This document shows, piece after piece, positions 20,630-31,381 of a DNA stretch of 64,000 nt. The notes below the pieces were generated by a model. That model made no database searches, was not told where the DNA came from, and saw nothing but the letters and a program-made list of their open reading frames with translations. Within the stretch, counting starts at the first letter, position 1. Each line of letters starts with the position of its first letter. A program made the position numbers and the translations under genes. Origin of the DNA: Bryoerythrophyllum caledonicum. Lineage: Eukaryota; Streptophyta; Bryopsida; Pottiales; Pottiaceae. The stretch spans positions 18,792,187 through 18,856,186 of the forward strand of contig OZ020525.1 of the NCBI GenBank assembly GCA_963971425.1, in the 5' to 3' direction.

Positions 20630-22085
20630 AGCTGTAGGATCTTAATTAAGAACTACTTAGTGATGTCCTCACAAGATATCACAAATTTTGACCGCACGGA
20701 TTGAAAGATTATAGTGTTTGAAGTAGAGACAAGGATTCATTTTCATCCCTGCATTGAGTGGACCAGTAGACTTTGACTTCTCTTGGTGTCAACGTCTTGC
20801 ACTACAAGAGGTCTAAATTATTTACCATCGTGTTAAGCATGATATTAAATCCTTGCACTCCAATTTTTAGAGGTAGGGAAGAGGTGTAGCATATACAAAA
20901 AAGTTGTGCAAAGAGTGGAGGTTATAAAAGTGTCAATTCACCTTTTATTTTTTGGGAACAAAATATGTTTTAGAATGAGAATCCAAACAACTCATAAGAA
21001 GATTTACACCATGTCTTGTAATAGAAAAAATAAAAAGTGAAAAACATGAAGGTCTCTAAGTTTTATTTAACCCGTAAAGATCCTTGAAAGCCAAAATGGC
21101 TTTTTTCTATTTCGGGAAGCCTAGTTCAAGGGGTTAAATTTAATATTTTTGCAAAAGATTTTTACGGGGTGTTCCCTATACTACAAGGTGTATGTGCAAC
21201 AATTTGCAAAGTCGAATTCCAATTTTTGAGCTTATTTACTCAAATTTTAGTTTTCAACCTCTGGGCGGGCAGAAATAAACTTTTTATTTTCAACATTTTT
21301 TTGAAATGTTTTTTTGCTAATATGTTCATAACTAAGTTTCTATTCAAATTTCCAAGTGACCCATGTTGAACCTTTTACCAATTCTGCAAGGGCAGCCTTT
21401 AAAAATTACAACAGCAAGTTTCAAAGTTTTCCACAATATTACATTTTTTTCTTTCAAAATTCGTCAAAATTTGAGATTTAATAATTTTTCAAAAATATTT
21501 TTTCCCAAAATTCACAAACTTAAAGAGGTACCTACTCACCGTTCATTTTTTTCCTAAATTAAATACAATAAACGTGATGCATGTTTTTCCAAATCACCGT
21601 TTTTATACCTTCTGTTGGAAAATAATTTGCATGAAGGTCCAAAAAGCCAAATGAGTCTCTAAAATTTTGCATAGGCATTCAAAACATGATTCTCCACATG
21701 GAAAAAAAATATGAGCAAAATGGTTGGTGTAGCAATCATCAGGTTTTCCTTTGCACAAAGTAGACTATGTCATTTAAACAATGCCCAAAAAAAAATTTGC
21801 ATCAACTTTGAACATTATAATCTCACAAATGGTGCACATCCAACGGCTCAAATTTGACATAGTAAATTCCATAGTAGCTAGGTTCAAGATCCTACGGTTG
21901 AAAGTACTAAAAAACAGTAAATACATTGAACATACCTCAATTCCAACAAGGTGGTAGAAATTGGCAATTTTTGGTTTTCGAGCTCCCAAGAACACAAGGA
22001 TTTTTAGGGGTTAAAAACAAAGAAGTTTTTTTGGTACCTTGCCCAACAATGTATACCTAGGTTAGATATCTTTAACCTAGATATC
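20630..22085 (-). mobile_element. TTAA-A element fragments split by a nested element
   Basis: 20630-21066 carries TGACCGCACGGATTGAAAG, GACTTCTCTTGGTGTCAAC and GGTCTCTAAGTTTTAT; the reading resumes after the insert at 22015 with AACAAAGAAGTTTTTTTGGTACC. In intact family members those two blocks are adjacent, so 21071-22010 was inserted here. Ends are lost. Confidence 0.75.
21071..22010. mobile_element. TTAA-flanked element nested in a TTAA-A copy
   Basis: TTAA (21067-21070) CCCGTAAAGATCCTTG ... CAAGGATTTTTAGGGG TTAA (22011-22014), 940 bp. The interior differs from the main subfamily. The first 63 bp also end in CAAGGGG TTAA (21134-21137), so a mini-unit with TTAA borders lies at the left end. 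Confidence 0.82.
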
Positions 22086-22090
22086 TTTAA

Positions 22091-22990
22091 CCCCTGTATG
22101 AAAAAAGTCCCAAGGCCGGCTTTTGCAAATATTGGGCACCTACCCACAGTTGCAATTTATATTTGCAATTCTTGAAATGTTGTTCAAAGATGCAAGAAGA
22201 GAAGAGGTGCTTCAGGAATAAATTTTTTATTCTCATCGGACTTTTTTAAAACATGTTATGCCATCTTAAAAAAATAAATTATCGAGTGTCCGCATGTCGG
22301 GCAACTCCAAAAACTTTTGCTATGACACTCTAGTGCAATTGAAATTTTTGGTGCTAGCAAGTAATATTATTTCCTTTCATGTAGTCAAAAAATATTTCTT
22401 GTCTTTAGTGGAAAAATGCATTTTATCCCAAGTCAAAGACTTTCACACATTGCCACACATTGTCGGGCAAAGAAACATAAAAATTTATTCCTTTTCACAT
22501 AAAACTCTGAGATCTTCATATTTTTCACTTTATATTTTTTTAATTACAAGATGTGGTGTATACCTTATTATTTACAATTTGGATTATCATTCCGAAAGAC
22601 ATTTTGTTTCCAAAACATTAAAACGTGAATTTGCACTTTTTGAACCTCCACTCCTTGCACAATTGTTTTGAATGTACTACACCCCTTCTTTACCTTTGAA
22701 AGTTGGTGTACAAGGAGTTAATATCATGATCAACATGATGATATAAAATTTAGACCTTATATAGTGCAAAACTTTGACACCAAGTGAAGTCAAAGTATGC
22801 TGATCCACTCAACGTAAGTATGAAAATGAACCATTCTTTCTACTTCAAACACTCTAATCTTATAATCCATGTGTCAGAGCTGATGAAATTTTGTGAGGAA
22901 GTTATTTATTAGGTGTTAAATGAGATCCTAGGGTTAAAACTAGAAAGACAATTTGTTTTCTTCTTACTCATTGCACTAGAATTAAATCGA
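22091..22990 (+). mobile_element. TTAA-A element, 3' truncated
   Basis: TTAA (22087-22090) CCCCTGTATGAAAAAAGTCC. Family blocks from 22280: GTCGGGCAACTCCAAAAACT, TGACACTCTAGTGCAATTG, CAAGTCAAAGAC, CTCCTTGCACAATTGTTTTG, TCAAAGTATGCTGATCC. The right terminus is missing after ATTGCACTAGAATT. A 15-bp direct duplication TAGATATCTTTAACC straddles the left TTAA. Confidence 0.75.
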
Positions 22991-23129
22991 ATCAAATAAA
23001 ATAGAATAAGATTTTTTTAATAATGAAATTTAATTAGCTAAATGAGAATATAAAAACATATAAAAAAGTTCAAAAATATTAAGATAGATGTGACAAGAAA
23101 AATAAATAAATCCAGAACTAGCTTAACTA

Positions 23130-23344
23130 CACTACAGATGATATTTAGTGTTAATCACATAATTTGTTTATAAATGCTATAAGTTTTTACTCTTGATGAA
23201 TATTTTTACCAATTATATGTACAATGATCCACCTCTTTAAGTCGTACAGAAAGTTACGCTCTCAGTAAAAATCTTCTTCAAAAAGAAAAAGTTATAACAT
23301 TTTCAAAACAGTTAATATGGTTACACTAAATATCATCTTTAGTG
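23130..23344. mobile_element. TA-flanked MITE, CACTAAAGATGATAT family
   Basis: TA CACTACAGATGATATTTAGT ... ACTAAATATCATCTTTAGTG TA, 215 bp, with inverted ends matching over about 22 bp. It shares its right half with 13335-13430. Confidence 0.75.
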
Positions 23345-23713
23345 TAGTAGCTCTAAATCACTCGCTTTAATTGCCTTGCAACCTAACTGATTCTATGATA
23401 CTCCGTTAGCATTATTAGATCATATTTGAACAACAACAAATCAGTAGAGTATTACGTAATTTTAGCACGCCTAATTAGATTTGCAATCAATCAAGAGCTA
23501 AGTCCAAAGTTAAAGTTGGACACAACGCAATTACATTGACTACCAAAATTGAGTACGAACAGAGCATATTGAAATTCAACAAACAAGGTAAGGAAATTGG
23601 ATGCACCAAAAATGAAACCATATTAATATTGCATAGGATTACAATTGCAATCAGTCATACTTCCATGGGGATTGAGGTCTATTACACACAAGTATGCATG
23701 TACAGAAGAAAAA
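23345..23713. other. unassigned AT-rich sequence
   Basis: No gene or terminal repeats seen; open frame 23536-23796 has no recognised motif. Confidence 0.45.
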
Positions 23714-25035
23714 AAAGTAAAGTTCAGTTTAGTCCAAAACTCAATTTTGCTCACATTTGCTGGAACAAAGTTAAAAATTTGTCCACCCACCCTTAGCAGC
23801 AATAACAGCGGCAATGCCCTTAGGCATGCTTCTACAAGTTCTAACACCCATTGGAAGTAATTGAAGCCCAACAATCCTCAACACGCTCCCACAATTCTAA
23901 CATTCCTTTGGGAGGTCTCTCATATTGGTTCAATCAACATTTTAAAGTTGCCCACAAGTATTCGATCCGATTCAAGATTGGAGGTTGCGCCCGCCACTTC
24001 AAAAGAGTGAATTCTTACAAATTCAACCAACGGTGCACACTCTTAAGAGTGAATTCTTACAAATTCAACCAACGGTGCACACTCTTGGATGTATGTTTCG
24101 GGTCATTATCCTGTTGAAAAATCAAATTGGCAGAATCTAAATTGTATGCATGCAGTGTACGAATCAATTCTCCCTCTAAAATTTCTCTATACAAGTACTG
24201 ATCCATTATTCCCTCAATCCTACACATCATACCACGGCCACTCGGAGTCATGCAACTCCACATCATCACTCCCCCACGTCCAAACCTGACAGTTTATTGC
24301 ACCATTCCAGCACTTCTACTCTGCCCATCACGAAACCAACACCAACTGCAACCATCAGAGCAAAATTGGTTGGTCTTTGTTTCATCAAAGAAGACTACAC
24401 AATCCCAATCATCATCAGTCCAATGGCAATGACGTCTAGCAAATTCTAATCGTCCCTTAATCTAAAGAAGTGTGAGCTTTGGTTTCTTTTGCTTCACTTT
24501 ACATTTCAAACTTCCTTTTTGTAACACTCTTCTCACAATACTATCACTCATACCAACATGAAGCTTTTCTCTCAAGTAATTTCCAACTTTGTGTGCAGTT
24601 TCTAAGCCACCTATAGTGATTTCTCTCACACAAGCCCTGCGATCAGCTCCACTCTATACCTATGGCCTGCCACCAAAACTGCGATTCACATCACTCAACT
24701 CATTCAAATGTTGCTTACGAAATTGTCCAATCCAACTTTGGAATACTTGTAAATCTCTAGCAACATTTCTAGTACTTTCACCCCTCTTCAACTTCTCTAG
24801 AGTAGCTTCTTCTATCTGCTTTCTATTAGCAATAGAGAGAGACCTCAATGAAACCATTTTGCTCAATTTGCATGTGTGATGTGCATTGAATAGGGACACA
24901 ATAATAAATGTGAAGGCCAAGAACATGCCCATCCAAAAATCAGACCCAGGAAACCACTTGTGCATGTCAGATTCGTATCATTCATTGCGCAATCCAAGAC
25001 TGAGCATAACTGAGTTTTAGAGCTAATTTACTTTG
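23714..25035 (-). mobile_element. Tc1-like DNA transposon, near full length
   Basis: Transposase pseudogene bounded by imperfect inverted repeats: AAAGTAAAG..CCAAAACTCAATTTTGCTCA on the left (23714-23752), and on the right, read in reverse, AAAGTAAAT..CTAAAACTCAGTTATGCTCA (about 25000-25035). Length about 1.3 kb is normal for Tc1 elements. The TA target duplication could not be fixed. Confidence 0.75.
23771..24857 (-). pseudogene. Tc1-like transposase (DD34E type), frameshifted
   Basis: From MVSLRSLSIANRKQ at 24857: helix-turn-helix with RKQIEEATLEKLKRGESTRNVARDL, then NRSFGGRP. The catalytic domain shows FFDETKTN (first D, about 24395), GGVMMWSCMTPSGRG, IFQQDNDPKHTSKSVHRW (second D, about 24070-24125) and ILNRIEYLWATLK (final E). 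It ends with SMPKGIAAVIAAKGGWTNF and TAA at 23771. The second-D-to-E interval contains a perfect 42-bp tandem duplication (24004-24093) with a stop in each copy. Further stops and frame changes make it inactive. Cut-and-paste transposase acting at TA targets. Confidence 0.9.
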
Positions 25036-25282
25036 ATCTATATCTTTCTCAAATTATTTTGCATTGTTGGACTTCTACTTTGGTAGTCACATCATTTACT
25101 TGCATGTATACTTGAGCTGTCAATTGATTTGGCATCAAATGCAATAAATGGAAATAAATGGCTAAAGATAGACTAAGCTATTTTGTACTCAGTTTTGGCA
25201 ATCACTGTAACTTGGTTCACCTTGACCATAACACCATATGCATTGGTCTGGTTCCGGCACCCTGGTACGTATCAAATTTTTT

Positions 25283-25447
25283 TTTGAACACACTGGTTTG
25301 GACACAATGGATATCACCTAGGTATTACATAAGTATTGCCTAGATATTACAAGGGTATGAACTTGGCATTACATGGTATCACCCTAGACAAATATTTTAT
25401 ATTTTCCAAAAAATTTGGACACTCTCCATTTTGAATTAATTATGTAC
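25283..25447 (+). repeat. dispersed repeat with ATTACATAGGTATCAC-type units, copy 2
   Basis: Inverted match to 8526-8706; contains GGACACAATGGATATCACC, several GTATTACATAAGTATTGCC-like units and TTTCCAAAAAATTTGGACA. Confidence 0.7.
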
Positions 25448-25494
25448 GAACCCGACCAATGCGTAGGGTGCTCTAACTCACTGATTCACCTACT

Positions 25495-25695
25495 TAGGGC
25501 TTGTTGTGAGGAGCTTCATGTTGCTATAATTGATGGTATTGTGAGGAGATTGTTACATGAAGCAAAGTAAAGATTCAGAAACCAAAGCTCACACTTTGTC
25601 AAATTAAAGCAATATTAGAATTTGCTAATCATCATTGTCAGTGGACCGCTTTTGCTCCAGTGTTTGCGGTTGGTGTTGGTTTCATAACAGAACTT
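25495..25695 (+). pseudogene. fragment of a second Tc1-like transposase
   Basis: Matches the reverse complement of parts of 24300-24560: ATTGTGAGGAGATTGTTACA, AAACCAAAGCTCACACTT, TTAGAATTTGCTAATCATC and GCGGTTGGTGTTGGTTTC. Relative to the larger copy it has an internal deletion of the first catalytic region, and no ends. Confidence 0.7.
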
Positions 25696-25704
25696 AAGTG
25701 CTAA

Positions 25705-26000
25705 CTTGGTGGAAACACCCAATTCTGTTAACTTAAGCCAAATGGGGTCTCAAATGACATTGTATGTCAAAAGAAATTATGTAGAAAGATGTGGAATCAG
25801 GAATGAAACTCAACGAATCTTTCTTCATATTAAATCTCAAAAATTTGGAATTGATATAGAATTTGAAAGCCCAAAAACCACCAAAGTCCATAGTTGTTAT
25901 GTAGATTATGTGATAGTTGTTATGAGCTGGGTTGGATTTGTGCCCTCCTTTGCCCAATGCTAATAAGTGACAGTGAGGTAAAGGGAGAAGACATGCCATG
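25705..26000. mobile_element. second copy of the 7380-7904 MITE, truncated
   Basis: Begins GGTGGAAACACCCAATTC and follows the first copy closely (CTCAAATGACATTGTATGTC, GGAATGAAACTCAACGAAT, AAAGCCCAAAAACCACC, GTGCCCTCCTTTGCCCAATG, GAGAAGACATG). The right half and end are missing. Confidence 0.75.
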
Positions 26001-27066
26001 CAATTCTAGTAACATGCATGTACATGTCACCATCTAAACGCATAGTGAGTAGTTGGGCATCCCATGACCGTGGACACTTCTAGAACTCTCAACCCTCACT
26101 AACCCTAATCAACCCTCGCTAACCCTGATCCTAAACACGTGGTGAGTACTTGGGCGTTCCTTGACCGTTGGCGCTTCCAGAACTCATAACCCTCGCTAAT
26201 CCTGATCAACACTCGCTAATTGTGATCATCCCTCGCTAATCGTGATCGACCAACAGTGATTTATCGCTTCTGTTCTTCCACGCCAGACGTTCGCTGCCGC
26301 GTCGGAATTGCGCGTACAAGGCTCAATGATCTCAGCTACTTCGGGCACGCATCGCCTAGCTAGCTAGCTCGCGCGCACATGGATCAACGCAGTTCATGGC
26401 AGAAGCGCAGAAGGTGGGTAAGGGGCTCACGAGTCGAGCTGGGCATGATTCAGTTGAGCTGCGGTGGAGCATGGGCTGGTCCTGGCGCACGATCATGTGG
26501 GACTAGAATCCCGAGAATTTGAAGGTGCTCCAGGAACGTCGTAGACTTCCTAGTAGCCTGAGTGGCGTTCGTTTGCTGAGTACTCTTCCAGCTAGCTTGC
26601 ATGGCTAGTACGTTGGAGCCGTGTCGCGGCGTTCGAAGTGGCTACGCCGTGATAGCTGTGACCATTGCGTGGGATTGCACAAGTTGCACAGTGATTTTTG
26701 AGCTCTGTGAGGAAGTCATGTCTCGAAATCGGGCATTACGGAATTCGGGATTCGGTCACGCACATGGATCAGCTCAGGTTGCTGCATTTTGACATGTGCA
26801 CTGTTCGTAAGTGATTTGGTGCGATTCCTAACGCGATACCCGAAGTTATACCCGGGGAATACTGTTTTCTAATCCACGTGATACCGGGATGATACTCGTG
26901 GATCGCTTGATAATGGGTTTGGACCGACTCGATACCCGCACAATTCTAATTGCATACCCGTGTGGTGCTGGTTTGATACCCTCGTGTTGCTGGTTTGATA
27001 CCCTCGTGATGTCGGACACCCTGGTTTGATCCCCTGGTTTGATGGCATGTCAAGGGAAATCTCATT
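26001..27066. other. GC-richer unassigned region with short tandem repeats
   Basis: 26040-26130 and 26138-26215 are a degenerate ~95-bp duplication (GTGAGTA-TTGGGC...). Six AACCCTCGCTAATCCTGATC-like units follow or overlap to 26250. Near 26960-27040, TGCTGGTTTGATACCCTCGTG recurs about three times. No gene recognised; the open frame at 26601-26792 has no motif. Confidence 0.5.
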
Positions 27067-27074
27067 GTCCAAAC

Positions 27075-27502
27075 CAGGGCTCTTTTTTTTCTTTTTTTCT
27101 GTGATTTGGAGGCAAATGGCGAATTTTTTCCCCAAAAAAGGAAAATTCCCAAAGAAGTGGGAAATTATGATTTCATGTTGCCAAAATTGCATTGATGGCC
27201 GTTTCCATATTGCCATATTGCTACTAGTGAACAACACAGACTCCATCATGTCGCCAAAAATGATGTACAAATCTATGTTTAAGGAGATGGATTCTCTGAA
27301 GAAGATATTTATGGAGTAAATTTGATTTTGTATGGTTTAAGGATAAACTTTGTGTTGCCACATGTGTGGTCTCCAAAAATTTGTATTGCTTTTTGTGCCA
27401 AAATAATTTATTTTTATTTATTTTTTTAAAATTTTTAAAAAATAAAATAAAAAAATTGTATTGCCACACTGCTAAAATCGTGAAACAAAAAAAGAAGCCC
27501 TG
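27075..27502. mobile_element. hAT-like MITE with 8-bp target duplication
   Basis: GTCCAAAC (27067-27074) CAGGGCTCTTTTTTTTC ... AAAAAAGAAGCCCTG GTCTAAAC (27503-27510). CAGGG ends and an 8-bp duplication (one mismatch) are hAT hallmarks. 428 bp without coding capacity; the interior is AT-rich. Confidence 0.82.
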
Positions 27503-27510
27503 GTCTAAAC

Positions 27511-27809
27511 CACCTATAAAGGGGCTCCAACCACTTTACTAAAAAATCATTATTCATTGAAAATAATTTATTTGTTTATTCTTTGAAAATTTTATAAGGT
27601 AAGAAGGTTTAAAAGTCAACCTCCATATCTTGCACATTCAACCCTCCATATCTTCATCAAATGGAACACATGCATATTCCATCTCTGTATTGTTCTCCTA
27701 CTCAATTCTTTTGAAATAGTCAAAAGTCATCTTCTAATTTCAAGCCATTTGTGCACTGTGAGCATTTGATAATTTGCCAGTTTCAACTTCCTATTGATTG
27801 TTTTTGGTG
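27511..27809. other. unassigned flank
   Basis: No gene seen. The last ~31 bp (TTTCAACTTCCTATTGATTG... to 27812) recur at 29413-29446. Confidence 0.45.
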
Positions 27810-27812
27810 ATT

Positions 27813-28258
27813 AGAGTTTTTCTGAAAGTCTGAGTTTTAAAAGGTGGCTACCTTGTGTCAGCCAAAAAGACCCGATGCAGCATCCTTTAAGGACCTTGTG
27901 TCTTTCTCTATTCACCAAAGCAAGGTGAGATTTAAATACGGCAATATTTGCAGGGTGAAAATTCTCACCCTCCATATTTTATGGGTCACGCGCATGGAAC
28001 AAGCTAATGAAACCAAATTAGTAATTTGGAGTCACCAATGCCACCTTGCATCTATGTTTGGACGGTGACTGTGCCTAGATGATTAACCCTGTAGCATGTT
28101 GGTTGGCTGACAAAGGACCATAATTTATGGAATAAACCCCAAAGTTAACAAAACCACCATGTTTCTCAAAAACAAGTGGACTTTCAGGTGTACAACCCCT
28201 ATTAGCGTTTTGGGGTGGCAGTCAGGGATTAAACCCCAAGTACTTTCAGGAAAACTCC
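27813..28258. mobile_element. MITE with GAGTTTTCCTGAAAGT ends, copy 2
   Basis: ATT (27810-27812) AGAGTTTTTCTGAAAG ... ACTTTCAGGAAAACTCC ATT (28259-28261). Nearly collinear, in reverse orientation, with 49861-50306. The empty site GTGATTGTGGCTTCC at 29441-29455 lies in a duplicate of the flanking sequence, showing the 3-bp duplication directly. Contains a short inverted stem GCAGGGTGAAAATTCTCACCCT. Confidence 0.88.
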
Positions 28259-28261
28259 ATT

Positions 28262-29554
28262 GTGGCTTCCATATACCTCAGGTCTTTGGTTAGTTTATAA
28301 AGATGATAGAAGCAATATAAGGAATCGAATGAAATTATATTTAATTTCTAAGTGTCAACTATTAAGAGCATGAACCTATTACAACCCAAATTGTTACTTG
28401 CCAACTCACCGTTCCCTCCAGGGTGCCTTGCTCCTACATTGTCACTCTAAACCTACAAACACCACAATCCAACACCTGGTTAAATTACAATGCAAAGAAA
28501 CCCCCTTAGACACTTTCTAGGACTACTAAGTTTAACCCCCGTGGTCACTCCCCATAGGAGAGAACTCCAGGGTTGTGTAAAGGTCCCATTGGCTTCCCAA
28601 AGTAAGGTGCGTCCTCACTTAGCTCCAGGGTTGCCCTCACCTTAATTGGTAGTCTGTCCAAGGTGACTCCCAATCCACTTTTGACCCAATGGTCAAGGTC
28701 TGCCCACCGACCCCCTCATAGGGCCAATCCCAACCAGCATCAATCTAGAGTCATCGCCCTTATGGTGATGACTCACTTATTAGCAACCACTGTCATGGTG
28801 GTCACCAACCCTTTAGCAAACATCCTTATGGTAGTTATCATTTAATCACTTAACATGCACCCTTATGGTGGCTACTAAGGCAGCTATCATTTTTAGTAGT
28901 TGCCACTTACTAGTCAGTAGCACCCTCTCTAGCCACGAAGTGACTATCTCCTAACTAATATTTGACTAAGTCATTATGACTTAGACTCACCTCACTTCCA
29001 AGTCTGCGATCACCACTCCCGGATCCACTTTGGTCACGGGGTGTGTACTTTGGACCTTGACACCCTTCCCCATTAGAGACAATTGACCTCCCCATTAGAG
29101 ACAATTGACCTCCTAGTCATGTAGTCCCTTTGTCGCTTTTCAAGATAGCCATTTCCTTTCAAACTATTTTTATCTTTTTAAAATTTTCATTGTTTTTTCA
29201 TGATTCATTTTTCATTAGTTTTTCATGATTCATTTTTCATTAGTTTTTCATGATTCATTTTTCATTAGTACTTTGTAATTCTTCCAACCCTCAGCTTTAT
29301 CAAATTTCACCGAGCACCTTGCCTTGCCATGGCAAGACCACATGTCCTGTTCAAATTGACCCCTTTCAAAGTCCCATTTCACATGGTGGATTTGTAAATT
29401 TGAAAATTTGTCACTTTCAACTTCCTATTGATTGTTTTTGGTGATTGTGGCTTCCATATACCTCAGGTCTTTGGTTTGTTTATAAAGATGATAAAAACAA
29501 AATAAGGAATTGAATGAAATTATATTTAATTTCTAAGTGTCAACCGTTAAGAGC
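28262..29554. other. unassigned region with local duplications
   Basis: 28262-28380 (GTGGCTTCCATATACCTCAG...) is repeated at 29446-29560. CCCCATTAGAGACAATTGACC is duplicated at about 29072-29113. CTTATGGTGG-type segments recur between 28760 and 28880. No gene recognised. Confidence 0.5.
29194..29268. repeat. 25-bp tandem repeat, three copies
   Basis: Unit TTTTTCATGATTCATTTTTC plus ATTAG, three near-identical copies in 75 bp. Confidence 0.9.
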
Positions 29555-31205
29555 ATCTAACAAATAGTTCATTAAAAGTTCAATTGATGCTAAATTTGAT
29601 AGAAATTAGAGCTTTAGTCCAATTGTTTTAGTTTTTTTCCATCTTGGAAAGGAAATGGGAATCTTTTCATTTTTAATTAGAATTTTGAGTTTCTAAAATA
29701 TTAAGACATGCAATATGCAATTCTTGTAAGTGTATTACTACTTTTTGGGAAAAAGTTAGAACATGTCTTCAGGGACATCTTCTAACCCTCTTCTACTTCT
29801 AAAATTTGGTGCACATATACCTAACATGCTGTTTGTTCATTTAAATTACAAGATCACGGTTTGTAATGCAAAATATTCAACAAAAGGTGGTCAAATTCTA
29901 TTGAAGTTGTTTAGTATGACCTTAAAAAATTTATGTCTTACCTCAAATACTACTATAATCTTTTGATCCATGCAAGTCAAAATGACCAAAATTCTTACCA
30001 CACTCTCAAACAATCCTAATACAAGATTCAATGATTAAATATGTACAAAGATTTTTTTTTGTTTCATTTTGAGTTGAATTTATTGAAAATAGCAGCTTTC
30101 AGTGATTGTAAGTACAAATTTATCAATGAACTTATGGGGTTAATTGAAGATATGATTTTTTGTGATGATGTGTGTTGATTTTCATAATATATCAAACATC
30201 AAGTCACTTTGTATTGGAAATGGAGAAAATGTTTCCACATGGCTTCCATACCCTCAAAAATTTGCTTTCAGAAGCTTTAGTTGTTTTTTCTTAATAATAT
30301 GATCTCCTTTTTCAATAACCATGATATGAAAATGTGATATGTCTAATCACTATTATTTTTATTCCATTACAAGTTCTATTCTTTACAACTAACTAGAATC
30401 AAACTCTAGTTGAAAAAAAGAGCTCCACTTCTAAAGTTTTATTTATTGAAATTCTCTAAAACTAAATATGGCGCCTTCAAGATTGAAAAAGATTTTTTTT
30501 TGGTTAATTTTGGATGTCATAAAATAATGATATAAAATTTTGTATTATTAAGAGGTTTAATATGTATTTTTATCTTTTAAAATCCCTAAAGGATGAAATG
30601 TTCCAAAATGGACTTTTTAAGGGTCCCCTAGGTTTGTGTTGTGTCATTTTATAATGATCCTCTTTGAAAAAAATTGTGTAGATGAACAATACTAATATCT
30701 TTGTAGTAGTAGTTCCTAAATCCAATACTTAATGAAAATTTATGCTTATGAAGGATTTTTTAGGGAAGGTGGGCATAGTTCCAAAGAACCAAATTGAACT
30801 ACTGAAAAGCTAAATAGAGCACTTTCTTGAGGCAGATAGTAGTGAAGGAAAGTTTTTGGCAACCTTCATTGTTTTTATTTAAGTACGCATAGAATTAAGG
30901 ATTTTACTTTTTTCAAAAATTCATTTCTCCTAACAAAAAAGGCATAATATTCTATCTAGCAATTAGATTCTAGTCCAACAAAGTCTTTTTAATCTTAAAA
31001 CTTAAAATTGGTTTCCTAAGTAAATGGCTACTTTCTATATCCCTAGACATTGCAAGTCCAATTCTCTTATCCTAATCAACTCCATTACTTGTGATTCTTA
31101 GCATGGAATGACCGCACAAGGTAGAATTCACATCATAAATTCTATGCACTATGCACTAGAGAAATATGTCTTTATCTTGAGTCAAAGTATGTTGACGTCA
31201 AAGTC
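29555..31205 (+). repeat. composite transposon block, inverted partner of 52140-53800
   Basis: The reverse complement of 52140-53800 matches along most of this block, e.g. GGGACATCTTCTAACCCTCT, ACAAGATCACGGTTTG, AACTAGAATCAAACTCTAG, CTCCACTTCTAAAGTTTTA and GGCGCCTTCAA. It includes a decayed TTAA-A terminus (AATCCCTAAAGGATGAAATG at about 30590). No coding sequence. Confidence 0.78.
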
Positions 31206-31381
31206 AAATATTACACACAATTTTTTTTTATAAAATAAGTAAATTATATATACATATATATTCACACACAAGTGTAGATACTTGTTGTCCTTGATGAGGC
31301 AAGGGCACTCCTCGGTAACGTAAAACTTGTCAAAATATTGATGAGTAATTGGAGAATCATACCGACAAAAAAATGTGATTA

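Noticed and set aside
26090-26250. Interstitial telomere-like AACCCT repeats
   Set aside because: Units are about 20 bp with CGCTAATCCTGATC, not the plant TTTAGGG heptamer.
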